From CADEDH01 sp965263455 (GTDB lineage Bacteria > Actinomycetota > Acidimicrobiia > Acidimicrobiales > SZUA-35): 64,000 nt of DNA. A model generated the notes under the pieces. It was not told the DNA's origin and did not search any database. It was given only the letters and a program-made list of their open reading frames with translations. Below are positions 43,911-52,265 of the stretch, one piece after another. Location of the stretch: NCBI GenBank assembly GCA_965263455.1, contig CBDHHN010000004.1:1922001-1986000 (forward strand), in the 5' to 3' direction. The translations under genes were made by a program, and so were the position numbers. How positions within the stretch are numbered: position 1 is the first letter of the stretch; each line of letters starts with the position of its first letter.

Positions 43911-44415
43911 AGCCGGTGACGGTCACGGTCGTCTCATCGTCATCGGTGTCGACGTCCTGGTCGGCGCGAATCTCGGTCGGAACGCCGTACTCGGGGTCGA
44001 AGGTGGCGGTGAGCATGTCGTCATCGCGCCAGGCCTCGATCTGGGCGAACAACCGCTCGACGGTGAACAGCTGCTCCGGGGCCCGGTCCGACGGAGGCTC
44101 TCCCTGGTGGGTGACCTCGACGACCTCGCCGTCACGGACGGTGACCTCGAACGGGCCGATCGAGTCCGGGTCGCACTGGCAGAGCTGGATGACCTCGAAG
44201 CGGTAGTCGGCCACGGCGGCCTCCTCCCATCGGGCCTGGGCGTCGCCCAGGCCCTCGACGGCGTTCGAGCCGAGGCCGCAACCGGCGACCAGGCCGACAA
44301 GGGGAACCAGGACAGCGGCGGCCAACCCGGCGAGCCGTCGGTGCCGGTGGATGTGCTGGTGATGGACGTGCTGGCGATGGACGTGCTGGTGATGGACGTG
44401 CTGGTGAGCGTTCAT
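43891..44415 (-). CDS. DUF6174-like lipoprotein with His-rich N-terminus
   Basis: The 174-residue protein has a lipobox LVAGC with Cys46 after a hydrophobic stretch, then a DUF6174-type domain (YRFEVIQLCQCDP; VTVRDGEVVEV; TVERLFAQIEAW; EYGVPTEIRAD). It is probably tethered to the outer face of the membrane. Its first 26 residues are built of HQHVH pentads (about 13 His), encoded by a 15-bp tandem repeat and lying before the signal-sequence core. No better start exists downstream because the Val codons there are GTC. Function unknown. Confidence 0.7.
   Translation of the reverse strand: MNAHQHVHHQHVHRQHVHHQHIHRHRRLAGLAAAVLVPLVGLVAGCGLGSNAVEGLGDAQARWEEAAVADYRFEVIQLCQCDPDSIGPFEVTVRDGEVVEVTHQGEPPSDRAPEQLFTVERLFAQIEAWRDDDMLTATFDPEYGVPTEIRADQDVDTDDDETTVTVTGFTVLDR
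44353..44409 (-). repeat. 15-bp tandem repeat encoding HQHVH pentads
   Basis: Nearly four copies of GTGCTGGTGATGGAC (plus strand) form the His-rich start of the lipoprotein gene, with one or two substitutions between copies. Confidence 0.8.
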
Positions 44416-44528
44416 GGCTGGTCAGACGGTGCCGGTTGGGCCGAGGTTCCGCCCGTCGTCTGTGACACCTCGCACTGCGCTCTCCCAGCCGTCGTCGGGT
44501 CGGCGGCGGTCGATCGAACCGGTCGCCG

Positions 44529-44906
44529 GTGATCGCTGGAGAGTTCTCCACCACCCGGTCGCGGCTCTACGATCGGCTGGTGACCAGCGTCGCCGTGACC
44601 CCGGCCTTTGTGGACGATCTCATCGAGCGGTGCCGCGGCCTGCTCGGCGCCGACGACGGGCCGCAGGCTTCGGTCCAGGCCGCGGTCCTCGATGACCTGC
44701 GCGCCGTGCGCGACCACCTCGTGCAGATCGAACAGCGCGATCTCGGGGAGTGGATCCGCGATCTACCGGACGACAACATCGGTGACTTCCTGGCCGACAT
44801 GGAGGTCACGGCACGGCAGGCCGATGCCGACTCCGACATCGGCTCGTTCATCTCGGCCCTGGCCGACTGGCAGACGACGGCCGAGGCCCACCGCAACAGC
44901 TGGTAG
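44529..44906 (+). CDS. Hypothetical soluble protein
   Basis: The 125-residue protein is acidic and mostly helical, with FVDDLIERCRGLLGADDG, VRDHLVQIEQRDLGEWIRDLPDDN and a C-terminal DWQTTAEAHRNSW. It looks like a helical bundle and has no recognised family. It starts with GTG 44529. A decayed membrane-gene fragment begins five bases after its stop. Confidence 0.55.
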   Translation: MIAGEFSTTRSRLYDRLVTSVAVTPAFVDDLIERCRGLLGADDGPQASVQAAVLDDLRAVRDHLVQIEQRDLGEWIRDLPDDNIGDFLADMEVTARQADADSDIGSFISALADWQTTAEAHRNSW

Positions 44907-44911
44907 ACCCG

Positions 44912-45043
44912 GGGGACCTCAACCGCTGGTTGTTCGGTGTCGTCCTGTCCACCGCCACCGCGATCGTCGCACGACCGGCGGTGGCGGTAGGGGCGATGGT
45001 CGTGCTCGCGCACGTCCGGCGCATGTTGGCGTGGCCCGTGAAC
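44912..45043 (+). pseudogene. Fragment of a paralog of the membrane gene at 43344
   Basis: Translated from 44912, GDLNRWLFGVVLSTATAIVA and AVAVGAMVVL align with GDLSRWSIGIALFTATTVAA and AVVVGAIVVL near the end of the 43344 protein. Only the last ~45 residues are present, with no start and no intact upstream domain. Confidence 0.6.
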
Positions 45044-45093
45044 CGGTCGCCACCGTCGCGTCGTACTCTCGGCAGAGACTCCCGGGAGGCGAC

Positions 45094-45828
45094 ATGGCGG
45101 GTTCGAAGTGGCTGGACGACGGTAGGACCATCGGGTGGCGGAGATGGGGGGCTCCCGAGCCACATCCCCTCGCCGTCTCCAAGCGTGTCGTGCTCTGCGG
45201 TGCCGGAGCCGTACCCGTGTCGCTCATCGGTCTGGCGACGTTCGGGTTCGCCGATCTGAAGCTCCTGGCCGTGACCGTGGCAACGCCGGCGCTCGCAGCC
45301 CTGGCCGTCGTGCTGGTCGGTGATGCGTCGGCTCGTGCCCTTGTGGCCCGTGCGCTCCCTGCAGGACTTGTCGCCACGTTTCTCTACGACCTGTTTCGAT
45401 GGTCGTTCCTGGCCGCGGGCTGGATGGCCAGGGACCCGATCCCCCACATCGGCCACAGTCTCGACCTCGCTCCAGGATGGCTGTTCGGCTACCTGTGGCG
45501 GTTCATCGGCAACGGTGGGGGGCTCGCCGTGACCTTCTACGCCGCCGGGCGAACCGGAGTGCTGGCCGGCACCGGTTACGGCTTGGCCGTCTGCGGCGGC
45601 CTGTTGGGCGTGCTCCTGCTGGCTCCTCACGGCCAGGAGGTCCTCTTCCCGCTGGTGCCGTCAACGCTTGTGGTCGCCGTCGTCGGTCACCTCATCTATG
45701 GGTCAAGCCTGGGATGGATGTCAGGCGAGGCCGGGCCCCTCAGCCTCCGGCGGCCCAGGCCAGGACCGCCGCCTCGGCCCCGTCGGGAAGGGGCATCGTG
45801 CGAGCGAAGCGGACCCGCTCGCCGTTGA
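45094..45828 (+). CDS. Hypothetical polytopic membrane protein
   Basis: The 244-residue protein has about six membrane segments between residues 28 and 215 and a Pro/Arg-rich tail. CGGGAGGCGAC gives a good ribosome site before ATG 45094, and TACTCT (45064-45069) may be its -10. The segment FRWSFLAAGWMARDPIPHIG between helices is distinctive, but no family is recognised. The 3' end overlaps the convergent peptidase-like gene by 89 bases. Confidence 0.65.
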   Translation: MAGSKWLDDGRTIGWRRWGAPEPHPLAVSKRVVLCGAGAVPVSLIGLATFGFADLKLLAVTVATPALAALAVVLVGDASARALVARALPAGLVATFLYDLFRWSFLAAGWMARDPIPHIGHSLDLAPGWLFGYLWRFIGNGGGLAVTFYAAGRTGVLAGTGYGLAVCGGLLGVLLLAPHGQEVLFPLVPSTLVVAVVGHLIYGSSLGWMSGEAGPLSLRRPRPGPPPRPRREGASCERSGPARR

Positions 45829-46312
45829 CCACCTGCACCGCCGTCTCGGCCCAGATCTCGGTCGGCCGATCCTGCCACCGATCGCCCGGCTCACCGAACC
45901 AGGCCCGATCCTCGCCGATCAGGGGGGCGAACTCGACCCGGAGATCGGCGAAGCGGGAGCAGGAGTGCTCGACGTGGTGGGCCAGCTCATGGACCAGCGA
46001 CTCTCGAAAGCGTCGGGGCGACGTGGGGATCCGGATCTCGATCCGACCCTCGGCCGGCAGGTAGCGGGCGTCCCCGGCCGGGAGCTCGCCCACCAGCCGG
46101 AGGGAGACGTCGTCGAAGCAGCGCCGCCGGGGCCCGAACACGTCGACGAACCGGTCCCAGGTCGCCTCGACCTCGGCCTGCACCTCGGCCGGTAGGTCCT
46201 GCTCGGTCTCCAGCCGGGCCCTCTGCTCCCAGCGGACCGCGGCGATGGAGACGACGAAGGCCGTCACCACCACCATGACCAGGGCCAGGCCCCCGAGGCG
46301 GGAGCGGCTCAC
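45740..46312 (-). CDS. Membrane-anchored HExxH putative metallopeptidase
   Basis: The 190-residue protein has one N-terminal helix (about 7-26) and an exported domain with VHELAHHVEH, a zinc-type motif (His108, Glu109, His112), then a WAETAVQVV segment that may supply the third ligand. It resembles small DUF-type minigluzincins. The function is likely a cell-surface or periplasmic-side protease, but the full ligand set is not proven. Confidence 0.65.
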   Translation of the reverse strand: MSRSRLGGLALVMVVVTAFVVSIAAVRWEQRARLETEQDLPAEVQAEVEATWDRFVDVFGPRRRCFDDVSLRLVGELPAGDARYLPAEGRIEIRIPTSPRRFRESLVHELAHHVEHSCSRFADLRVEFAPLIGEDRAWFGEPGDRWQDRPTEIWAETAVQVVNGERVRFARTMPLPDGAEAAVLAWAAGG

Positions 46313-46363
46313 GTCACCACCGCCGCCGAGCGCGACGGCCCCGGCGGGCCCGGACCGGACCGG

Positions 46364-47875
46364 TCAGGCCACGGCCAGGTCGGCCGTGTCCTGATCGGCG
46401 TCGTCACCCGACCCGTGGCGGGCCCGCAGGAACAGGGCCCACAGCCCGGCCAGGATCGCCGTCCCCACCACGCAGATGAGCAACCGCAATCCGAACGAGC
46501 CGGGGATGAAGTCGACCGAGTTGGTCGACTCGTTCCCCAGCCCCGACGCCCTGACCAGGTAGACGACCGACTCGGGGAGCACCGTCAGGATCACCAGCCC
46601 GACGGCCTGGACCACCATGAACGGGATGGCCCCCTTGTGTATCTCCGAGGTCTTGACCTCCGGTGGGGCCACCGACTGGAGGTAGAAGAGGGAGAAGCCG
46701 ACCGGGGGTGAGATGAAGGCCATGTTCAGGTTGACGGCCATGAGCACCGCGAACCAGACGAGGTTGACGTCGAGGGCGATGGCGGCCGGGATGAACAGGG
46801 GCATCACGATGAACGAGATCTCCAGGAACTCCAGATTGATGCCCAGGATGAACACGATGATGTGGGCGGCGATGATGAAGCCCCACAGGCCACCGGGCAC
46901 GCTCTGGAGCCAATCGGTGATGATGTCCTGACCTCCCAACCGCTGGAAGACCAGGGCGAAGAACGTCGAGGCGAGCAGGATCTGCAGGACCAGGCTGGTG
47001 ATGTTGGACGTGGCCCGGGCCGCCTCCCACAACACGTTCCGGTTCAGGCGGCCATAGACGGCGGCCAGCAGGAGGGCCCCGACCGCCCCGACCGCCCCGG
47101 CCTCGGAGGCGGTGGCCAGACCCCGGAAGATCGAACCCAGCACGGCCAGGATCAGGCCCAGAGGCGGGACGACGGCCAGCAGGAACTGGCGGGCCAGCTG
47201 CCCTCCGCTGAGCGTCCGCTCCGCCGCCGGGATGGCAGGCGCTGAGCCCGGCTTGGCGTAGGCCACCAGAATCACGTAGAGCCCGAACAGGGTGGCCAGG
47301 ACGATCCCGGGGATCAGCGCCCCGGCGAAGAGCTGACCGACCGAGACCGGGATGAACTGGGCCAACACGATCAGCACGAGGCTCGGGGGCATCAGCTGGG
47401 CCAGGGTCCCCGAGGCCACGATCACCCCCGAGGCCAGCTCATGGTCGTAGCGGTACTTGACCATGACCGGCAGCGACAGCACGCCCATAACGATCACGGT
47501 GGCGGCGACCACCCCGGTGGCGGCGGCGAGCAGGGTGCCGACGATCACCACGGCCACACCCATGCCGCCCCGGAGCGGGCCCAGGATCATGCCGATGGTG
47601 GTCAACAGTCGTTCGGCCAACCCCGACTTCTCGAAGATCGCCCCCATGAACACGAAGAACGGGATGGCCAGGAAGGTGAAGTTCGACATCGAGTCGGCGA
47701 ACCATCGACTGAACAGGGCGTTGAGCTGGACCGGCTGGAGATCGCCCTGGGCCCACCCGATGAGGAAGAACGTGGTGGCCGTACCGGCGAAGGTGAACGC
47801 CACCGGGTAGCCGATCATGATCAGGAACAGGAACAGGCCCAGCATGACCAGGGCCAGGATCTCGGGAGCGATCAT
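46364..47875 (-). CDS. TRAP transporter large membrane subunit (DctM-like)
   Basis: The 503-residue protein has about 12 helices and the DctM pattern: FLAIPFFVFMGAIFEKSGLAERL, GMGVAVVIVGTLLAAATGVVAATV, SEAGAVGAVGALLLA and NLNMAFISPPVGFSLFYL. It couples Na+ entry to uptake of an organic acid delivered by the DctP-like receptor. ATG 47875 overlaps the small-subunit stop (ATGA). Confidence 0.92.
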   Translation of the reverse strand: MIAPEILALVMLGLFLFLIMIGYPVAFTFAGTATTFFLIGWAQGDLQPVQLNALFSRWFADSMSNFTFLAIPFFVFMGAIFEKSGLAERLLTTIGMILGPLRGGMGVAVVIVGTLLAAATGVVAATVIVMGVLSLPVMVKYRYDHELASGVIVASGTLAQLMPPSLVLIVLAQFIPVSVGQLFAGALIPGIVLATLFGLYVILVAYAKPGSAPAIPAAERTLSGGQLARQFLLAVVPPLGLILAVLGSIFRGLATASEAGAVGAVGALLLAAVYGRLNRNVLWEAARATSNITSLVLQILLASTFFALVFQRLGGQDIITDWLQSVPGGLWGFIIAAHIIVFILGINLEFLEISFIVMPLFIPAAIALDVNLVWFAVLMAVNLNMAFISPPVGFSLFYLQSVAPPEVKTSEIHKGAIPFMVVQAVGLVILTVLPESVVYLVRASGLGNESTNSVDFIPGSFGLRLLICVVGTAILAGLWALFLRARHGSGDDADQDTADLAVA

Positions 47876-48651
47876 GCTCGGGCCTCCTCGGTGGTGACGT
47901 CGGTCTCGGTGACGTCGGTGGTGTCGCCGTCGCGGCGGAATCCGGTGTCGGCCACGGCGAAGTCGTCGACGCTGAAGGTCTGCCCGCCGGCCAGGGCCGG
48001 GTTGTCGTCGTCGTGGCGGTACTCGTGGCCCCGCAGGTACTCGATGTTGCGGATGATCTCGGCCACGCCCTGGATGGCCAGGAACACGAAGGCCGCCATC
48101 AGGGCCGTCTTGATGGGGGGCCGGAACAGGCCTCCGGCGTCGGGCGACTGCTCGCCCTGCTGCCACGACAGCTCGACCGACGGCCAGCTGTAGCGGATGC
48201 CGATGTAGGCGAAGGGGAGGAGGGCGATGCAGTGGCCCACCAGATCGATCCAGGACTGGGTGCGCGACGATCGGTCGGCGAACCAGAAGTCGACCCGCAC
48301 GTTGATGCCGTCACGCAGGATGTAGGCGAAGCCGAAGACGAAGATGAGGCCGTACAGGTACCACTGGGCCTCGATCAGGGCGTTGGAGGTCAGGTTCTGA
48401 CCGGTGCTGGCCCCGATGCGGCGGAGGACCACGTTGGTGACCGAGATGGTCACGGTGGGGAAGATCAGGATGGCGCTGATCCAACCCAGGACACCGGCGA
48501 GGCGATCGGCGCCTCGCCGGTAGAGGGCGAGGGCCGACATCACGGGCCCCCGGGGACGCAGGCTCGATGGCGTCGACCGGTCGGCGGCCGGACCGTCGTC
48601 CGCCGACACCTCGGCGGCGGGTTCGTCGGCAACGGAGCTGTCGTTGGACAA
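47872..48651 (-). CDS. TRAP transporter small membrane subunit (DctQ-like)
   Basis: The 259-residue protein has four helices in its middle with the DctQ signature NALIEAQWYLYGLIFVFG, DGINVRVDFW and a loop before the last helices. TTG 48651 is chosen because AGGAGG lies 5 bases before it; ATG at MSALALY is an internal alternative. It is longer than usual, with acidic extensions at both ends. Confidence 0.85.
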   Translation of the reverse strand: MSNDSSVADEPAAEVSADDGPAADRSTPSSLRPRGPVMSALALYRRGADRLAGVLGWISAILIFPTVTISVTNVVLRRIGASTGQNLTSNALIEAQWYLYGLIFVFGFAYILRDGINVRVDFWFADRSSRTQSWIDLVGHCIALLPFAYIGIRYSWPSVELSWQQGEQSPDAGGLFRPPIKTALMAAFVFLAIQGVAEIIRNIEYLRGHEYRHDDDNPALAGGQTFSVDDFAVADTGFRRDGDTTDVTETDVTTEEARA

Positions 48652-48753
48652 GCGGGCCTCCTGGTCGACTACGGACGGCCTCCGGCCCCCGGTCGGGCCC
48701 ACCGCTGACGGCGGCCCGGCCCGGGGCCGGAACAAGGTTGACGAAGGTAGGGG

Positions 48754-49962
48754 TCAGCTGGCCAGGAAGTCCAGCATGGCCTTCTCGGCCAGACCGTGCC
48801 AGGGGCCGATCCCGTCCCGGAAGGTGTTGTAGCTGTCGAGCACGGTGGCGTAGTCCGCGTCGGCCTGGGCGTTGGCGTCGAGCAGCTTGTCGACCTCCTC
48901 CGACGCCGCGTTCATCACGTCGTCGGGGAAGGGCAGGATGGTGATGTCGCCCGACTTGATCTCGGCCAGGGCCGGAGGGTTCAGAGCGTCGTAGCGGGCC
49001 AGCATGTTGTTGTACGAGTAGGCGCAGGCGGCCTCGAGCACGGCCTGGTACTCCTCGGGCAGGGCGTCGAACTCGGCCGCCGGGATCATGAAGTCGAGGC
49101 TGGGCCCCGGCTCCCACCAACCCGGGTAGTAGTAGAACTGGGTGACCTTGTTGAACTCCTGATTCAGGTCGTCGTAGGGACCCACCCACTCGGCGGCGTC
49201 GATGGCGCCGGTCTCCAGCGACTGGTAGATCTCTCCGCCCGGGATGACCTGAACCGACACCCCGAGTTCGGCCAGGGCGGCGCCACCCAGACCCGGGATG
49301 CGCATCCGGAGACCACCGAGATCGGCGACCGAGTTGATCTCCTTGTTGAACCAGCCGCCCATCTGGCAGCCGGTGTTACCGGCCGGGAGGTTGATGACCC
49401 CGAACCGCTCCCGGTAGATGCCCTGGATCAGCTCCAGCCCACCGCCCTCGTACATCCACGACTGGTGCTGGCGGGCCGTCATGCCGAACGGCACCGCGGT
49501 CGAGAGCTGGGTGATGGGATCGACGCCGACGTAGTAGTAGGAGGCGGTGTGGCCGGCGGGGACCGCCCCGGTCTGGACGTTCTGGAGGATCTCCAGCGCC
49601 GGGACGAGGTCGCCGCCGGGGGCGGCGTTGATCTTGAACCGACCGCCCGTCATGCGCCCGACCTGCTCCGCCAGGAACTCGGCGCCGCCCCAGATCGTGT
49701 CGAGGACGAGAGGCCAGCTGGTGGCCATGTCCCACTCGATCTCGGGCAGATCACTGGCCTGGAGGGCCTGGTCGAGGTCGCCGTTGCCGGTCGACTGGGC
49801 GTCGCCGTCCTCGTCGTCGCTGCAGGCGGCCAGGAGGCCACCGGCGGCCACGGCACCCAGGGCGGCGCCCACGAACGTACGGCGGGACATGCCCCCGCCG
49901 CTCACGGCGTCGACCACGGCTTCCGCCTTGGCCAGCTCCTCTTCGTTCACTTCGTGCTCCAC
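48754..49962 (-). CDS. TRAP transporter substrate-binding protein (DctP-like), Tat/lipoprotein signal
   Basis: The 402-residue receptor has a Tat motif SRRTFVG (26-32) and a lipobox LLAAC (Cys47). The mature part has the DctP fold: WPLVLDTIWGGAEFLAEQV, GGDLVPALEILQNVQTGAVPAG, GGLRMRIPGLGGAAL, and GAIDAAEWVGPYDDL, typical of the group that binds keto or hydroxy acids. GTG 49962 is supported by GAAGGA upstream. The long n-region before the twin Arg is unusual but in frame. Confidence 0.9.
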   Translation of the reverse strand: MEHEVNEEELAKAEAVVDAVSGGGMSRRTFVGAALGAVAAGGLLAACSDDEDGDAQSTGNGDLDQALQASDLPEIEWDMATSWPLVLDTIWGGAEFLAEQVGRMTGGRFKINAAPGGDLVPALEILQNVQTGAVPAGHTASYYYVGVDPITQLSTAVPFGMTARQHQSWMYEGGGLELIQGIYRERFGVINLPAGNTGCQMGGWFNKEINSVADLGGLRMRIPGLGGAALAELGVSVQVIPGGEIYQSLETGAIDAAEWVGPYDDLNQEFNKVTQFYYYPGWWEPGPSLDFMIPAAEFDALPEEYQAVLEAACAYSYNNMLARYDALNPPALAEIKSGDITILPFPDDVMNAASEEVDKLLDANAQADADYATVLDSYNTFRDGIGPWHGLAEKAMLDFLAS

Positions 49963-50034
49963 GGTTGGTCCTTCTCTCTCCCGACGGCTCCTGAACGCCC
50001 ACGGGCCGAAGACCACGGACGGGGAGCGGCTCAG

Positions 50035-50076
50035 ACTTGCCAAGTGATGCTTGTCACACCTGGCTGATCGACACTA
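50035..50076 (-). promoter_or_regulatory. Candidate promoter and operator of the TRAP operon
   Basis: On the minus strand TAGTGT (plus-strand 50071-50076) is a -10 candidate. Just downstream lies the 11-bp palindrome ACTTGCCAAGT (50035-50045) and a related CTTGTCA. This position fits a repressor site in the leader. Confidence 0.35.
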
Positions 50077-50145
50077 GTCCAACTCCAGGGACGCGCGGGC
50101 CGATCCCGTCCTCCCGAGGCCAGCGCCCGTCCGGGCCGAGGGCGG

Positions 50146-50922
50146 TCAGTCGGCGGAGGCCGGGTCCGAGACGGGGTCGGCCGAGCCGGCGGGATCGGTC
50201 GGGTCGAGGAGGGCGGCGACGTCGGTGAGGAACCAGTCGACCAGGGTGTCGGTGGCGCTCTGGCGGGCGAAGCGGTGGGCGTCGGCCATGACCCGTTCGG
50301 GGTCGAGCCCGCGTTGGATCAGTTCGTCGCGACCGCCGACGTCGAACCATCGCTGGAGGTGGGCCGGGTCGACCTCGGGATGGAACTGCACGCCGAGGTT
50401 TCGGCCCAGGGTGAAGGCCTGGACCCCCCAGTCGTCGACCGAAAGGACCTCGGCTCCCTCCGGGGCCTCCAGCCGATCGTTGTGCCACTGCATCCACGGC
50501 CCCGGGGGCAGACCCGGGTGGTTGGACGGGATGGCGTACCAACCGATCTGGGCCCGCTCGGCCGGGACCACGGCCCCACCGTGGGCGGCGGCGAGGGCCT
50601 GACCTCCGAAGCAGATGCCCAACACCGGGACCCCGGCCTCGTCGGCGGCCCGGATGAAGTCGAGCTCCCGCCCGATCCAGGAGCCGATGGTGTCGGTGTC
50701 GTACACCGAGTGGATCGACCCCATGACCACGGCCAGATCGAACCCGGCCTCGGCCGGGCGGGGGAAGACCAGGTCGCTGGTCGGGTCGCGCAGCGACGAG
50801 GTGACGACCAGCTCCTCCAGCTCGAACCCGTGGTCGACGAGGCGCCGACCCACCATGCCCGAGGTCTCGACCGGATCATGGGCCACCACCACGGCCCGCC
50901 GGGAACCGTCGGCCCCACTCAC
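50146..50922 (-). CDS. Class I glutamine amidotransferase-like protein (GuaA N-domain type)
   Basis: The 258-residue protein has the catalytic triad of class I amidotransferases: Cys104 in LGICFGGQ, and His181 and Glu183 in GVQFHPEVD. Stand-alone members hydrolyse gamma-glutamyl bonds or donate ammonia. GTG 50922 overlaps the stop of the oxidase gene (GTGA), so both are co-translated. The partner that would use the ammonia is not in the window. Confidence 0.85.
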   Translation of the reverse strand: MSGADGSRRAVVVAHDPVETSGMVGRRLVDHGFELEELVVTSSLRDPTSDLVFPRPAEAGFDLAVVMGSIHSVYDTDTIGSWIGRELDFIRAADEAGVPVLGICFGGQALAAAHGGAVVPAERAQIGWYAIPSNHPGLPPGPWMQWHNDRLEAPEGAEVLSVDDWGVQAFTLGRNLGVQFHPEVDPAHLQRWFDVGGRDELIQRGLDPERVMADAHRFARQSATDTLVDWFLTDVAALLDPTDPAGSADPVSDPASAD

Positions 50923-52148
50923 GCCGGGTACCGTCGGCGAACCAGCTCGGGGCCGACGTCGGCCACGGTCCGACAGCCCGAGAGCTGCATGGTCCGGCGC
51001 ACGCCCTGGGCCATGAAGTCGAGCACGTGGTCGACCCCCCGCTCCCCGGCCGCCCCCAGGGCGTACAGGTAGGGGCGGCCCATCATGGCCGCCGTCGCCC
51101 CCAAGGCCACGGCCTTGACGATGTCGCTGCCCCGGCGGATGCCGCCGTCGCAGTAGATCTCGACCTGTCCCCCGACCTCCTGGGCCACCGGCGCCACCAG
51201 GTCGATCACGGCCGGGGCGTCGTCGAGCTGTCGGCCGCCGTGGTTGGACAGGGCGATGCCGTCCACGCCGGCCGAGACGGCCAGCTTGGCGTCGGCCACC
51301 GTCTGGATCCCCTTGAGCACGATCGGTCCCGACCACACCGACCGCAGCCACTCGACGTCGTCCCAGCTGAGCCCGGCGTCGAACTGGGCGTTCATGTACT
51401 CGCTGAGGCTGACGGCCGAGTCGGAGCCGTCGGCCGCCGGGTTGGAGGCGGCCACGTTGGCGAACGTGATCGGGGGGTTGCGAAGGAAGTCGAGGGTCCA
51501 ACCGGGATGGACGATGCCGTCGACGATGGTGTCGAGCCCGATCTTGGGGGGCAGGGTGTAGCCCCGGCGGACGTCGCGCTCCCGCCGCCCGAGGACGGCG
51601 GTGTCGACGGTGAGCAGGATGGCCTCGTAGTCGGCGGTGGCGGCCCGGTCGAGCATGTCGGTCACCAGGGCCCGGTCCTTCCAGGTGTAGACCTGGTACC
51701 ACAGCGGCCCGTCCGAAACCTCCCGCACCTCCTCGATCGAGCGGGTGCCCATGGTCGACAGGCCGTAGGGGAGCCCGGCCCGGCGGGCGGCCCGGGCCAC
51801 GGCCAACTCGCCTTCAGGGTCGGCGATCCGGGTGAACCCGGTGGGCGAGAGGACCAGGGGCAGGGGCCGTCGCCGACCCAGGATCGAGGTCGAGGTGTCG
51901 ACGTCGGCCACATCGCGCAGCACCCGGGGCTGGAACTCGTAGTGGGCGAAGGCCGCGGCGTTGTGCCCCAGGGTCCGCTCGTCCTCGGCCCCACCGTCGA
52001 TGTAGTCGAACACGCCACGGGGTAGGCGGCGCCTGGCTCGTCGCCGGAGGTCGGACACGTCGGCCGCCCGGTTGAGGCGGCGGGCCACCGGGTCGAGCTC
52101 GATCGGCTCGAACCGGACCACCGACCGGATGGTTTCGATCACTCCCAT
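50919..52148 (-). CDS. FMN-dependent alpha-hydroxy-acid oxidase/dehydrogenase (LldD-like)
   Basis: The 409-residue enzyme oxidises an L-2-hydroxy acid to the keto acid. It shows FDYIDGGAEDE (47-57), the FMN-binding PLVLSPTGF, Lys279 in GPIVLKGI, and the active-site SNHGGRQLD with His303 and Arg306, plus DGGIRRGSDIVKA. ATG 52148 follows GGGAGC. The adjoining TRAP transporter suggests that the substrate is imported. Lactate, glycolate and mandelate are all possible. Confidence 0.9.
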   Translation of the reverse strand: MGVIETIRSVVRFEPIELDPVARRLNRAADVSDLRRRARRRLPRGVFDYIDGGAEDERTLGHNAAAFAHYEFQPRVLRDVADVDTSTSILGRRRPLPLVLSPTGFTRIADPEGELAVARAARRAGLPYGLSTMGTRSIEEVREVSDGPLWYQVYTWKDRALVTDMLDRAATADYEAILLTVDTAVLGRRERDVRRGYTLPPKIGLDTIVDGIVHPGWTLDFLRNPPITFANVAASNPAADGSDSAVSLSEYMNAQFDAGLSWDDVEWLRSVWSGPIVLKGIQTVADAKLAVSAGVDGIALSNHGGRQLDDAPAVIDLVAPVAQEVGGQVEIYCDGGIRRGSDIVKAVALGATAAMMGRPYLYALGAAGERGVDHVLDFMAQGVRRTMQLSGCRTVADVGPELVRRRYPA

Positions 52149-52265
52149 GACACTGCTCCCGGGTCGTTCCCTCGGACGGGGACCGCTCCGTCGCCGGGTC
52201 GGTCGTCCGCGCCGCTGCGCCGTCTCATCTTGCGGCTCGGCGACCGGTGGGGGCAACCGGCGACC

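Noticed and set aside
50919..52148. Assignment of the oxidase as the mycofactocin protein MftD
   Set aside because: No mycofactocin biosynthesis genes are nearby, and the motifs fit general FMN hydroxy-acid oxidases equally well.
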